Source: Aeromonas veronii bv. veronii
GTDB taxonomy: Bacteria > Pseudomonadota > Gammaproteobacteria > Enterobacterales > Aeromonadaceae
DNA length: 64,000 nucleotides
Assembly (NCBI RefSeq): GCF_000820225.1
Contig: NZ_CDDK01000005.1
Coordinates: forward strand, 20,883 to 84,882
Direction of reading: 5' to 3'
Shown piece by piece: positions 63,871 through 64,000 of this stretch. Below the pieces are notes generated by a model. The model did not search any database. It saw only the letters and a list, made by a program, of their open reading frames with translations, and had not been told where the DNA came from. The stretch's first letter is position 1, and every line of letters starts with the position of its first letter. The position numbers and the translations under genes are program-made.

Positions 63871-64000
63871 TTTGGCCGCCTCTAGACTCGCTCAAATGGC
63901 TGTGAATGAAACTGATAGGGCTCGGATATAGCCAGAAAATGATGGAAATAACCGGCTATCTGGCACTCTTACTTGTCAGGGAAAAGCCAGATATTGGTGG

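Overview
The window looks like chromosomal DNA of an Aeromonas-type gammaproteobacterium. It is GC-rich and densely coded. It carries a complete MSHA (mannose-sensitive haemagglutinin) type IV pilus locus, a hutIGUH histidine-degradation operon, ftsYEX-rpoH, rsmD-yhhL, a kefG-kefB-sirB2 cluster and a desaturase/fabR/yijD module. I see no phage, insertion sequence, CRISPR array, tRNA or rRNA. The species is inferred from gene content and protein style, not from a database match.

Bases 1-17486: the MSHA locus, on the minus strand. In transcription order it is csrD(mshH), mshI, a second mshI/PilN-like gene, mshJ, K, L, M, N, E, G, F, B, A, C, D, O, P and mshQ, which runs off the left edge. Most genes touch or overlap by 1-14 bases. 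One plus-strand gene for a PLP-dependent desulfhydrase/deaminase lies between mshH and mshI. Bases 17487-20985: an intergenic region, a CSS-motif EAL phosphodiesterase and a ChaA-type calcium/proton antiporter. Bases 21020-27423: a REP-like palindrome, then hutH, hutU, hutG and hutI under a promoter with a clear HutC-type operator, then hutC. Bases 27432-33111: beta-carbonic anhydrase, rpoH, ftsX, ftsE and ftsY; ftsY has a 13-unit, 12-residue repeat in its acidic domain.

Bases 33222-35000: rsmD and yhhL, then a large CsrB-type regulatory RNA on the minus strand. It is about 500 nt, with dozens of GGA motifs, many in small hairpin loops, an intrinsic terminator, a promoter, and two UvrY/GacA-like half-sites about 190 bases upstream. 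Bases 35001-41055: a WYL regulator with palindromes in its own promoter, sirB2/kefB/kefG, and a LysR regulator divergent from a short-chain dehydrogenase. Bases 41076-48352: a small secreted protein plus a DUF411 protein, oligopeptidase B, and a two-gene TAXI-TRAP transporter. Bases 48353-54708: a region with a candidate small RNA, a phospholipase D-family protein, a small ORF, MltF-like transglycosylase, a YfcZ-family protein, a very small TatA/E-like protein, a LysR regulator, YhgN and YecH. Bases 54918-64000: a dicarboxylate-type symporter, a DUF2007/zinc-ribbon protein, a LysR regulator divergent from an HlyD/DHA2 efflux pair, a YhhN protein, a small gene with a partial tandem copy, a delta-9-type desaturase divergent from fabR-yijD, and a gene remnant.

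A shared theme is control of surface attachment. CsrD(MshH) belongs to the family that promotes CsrB decay. MshE carries c-di-GMP-binding motifs. An apparently intact EAL phosphodiesterase is encoded divergently from csrD, and a CsrB-type RNA lies about 17 kb away. A direct regulatory link among these is inference.
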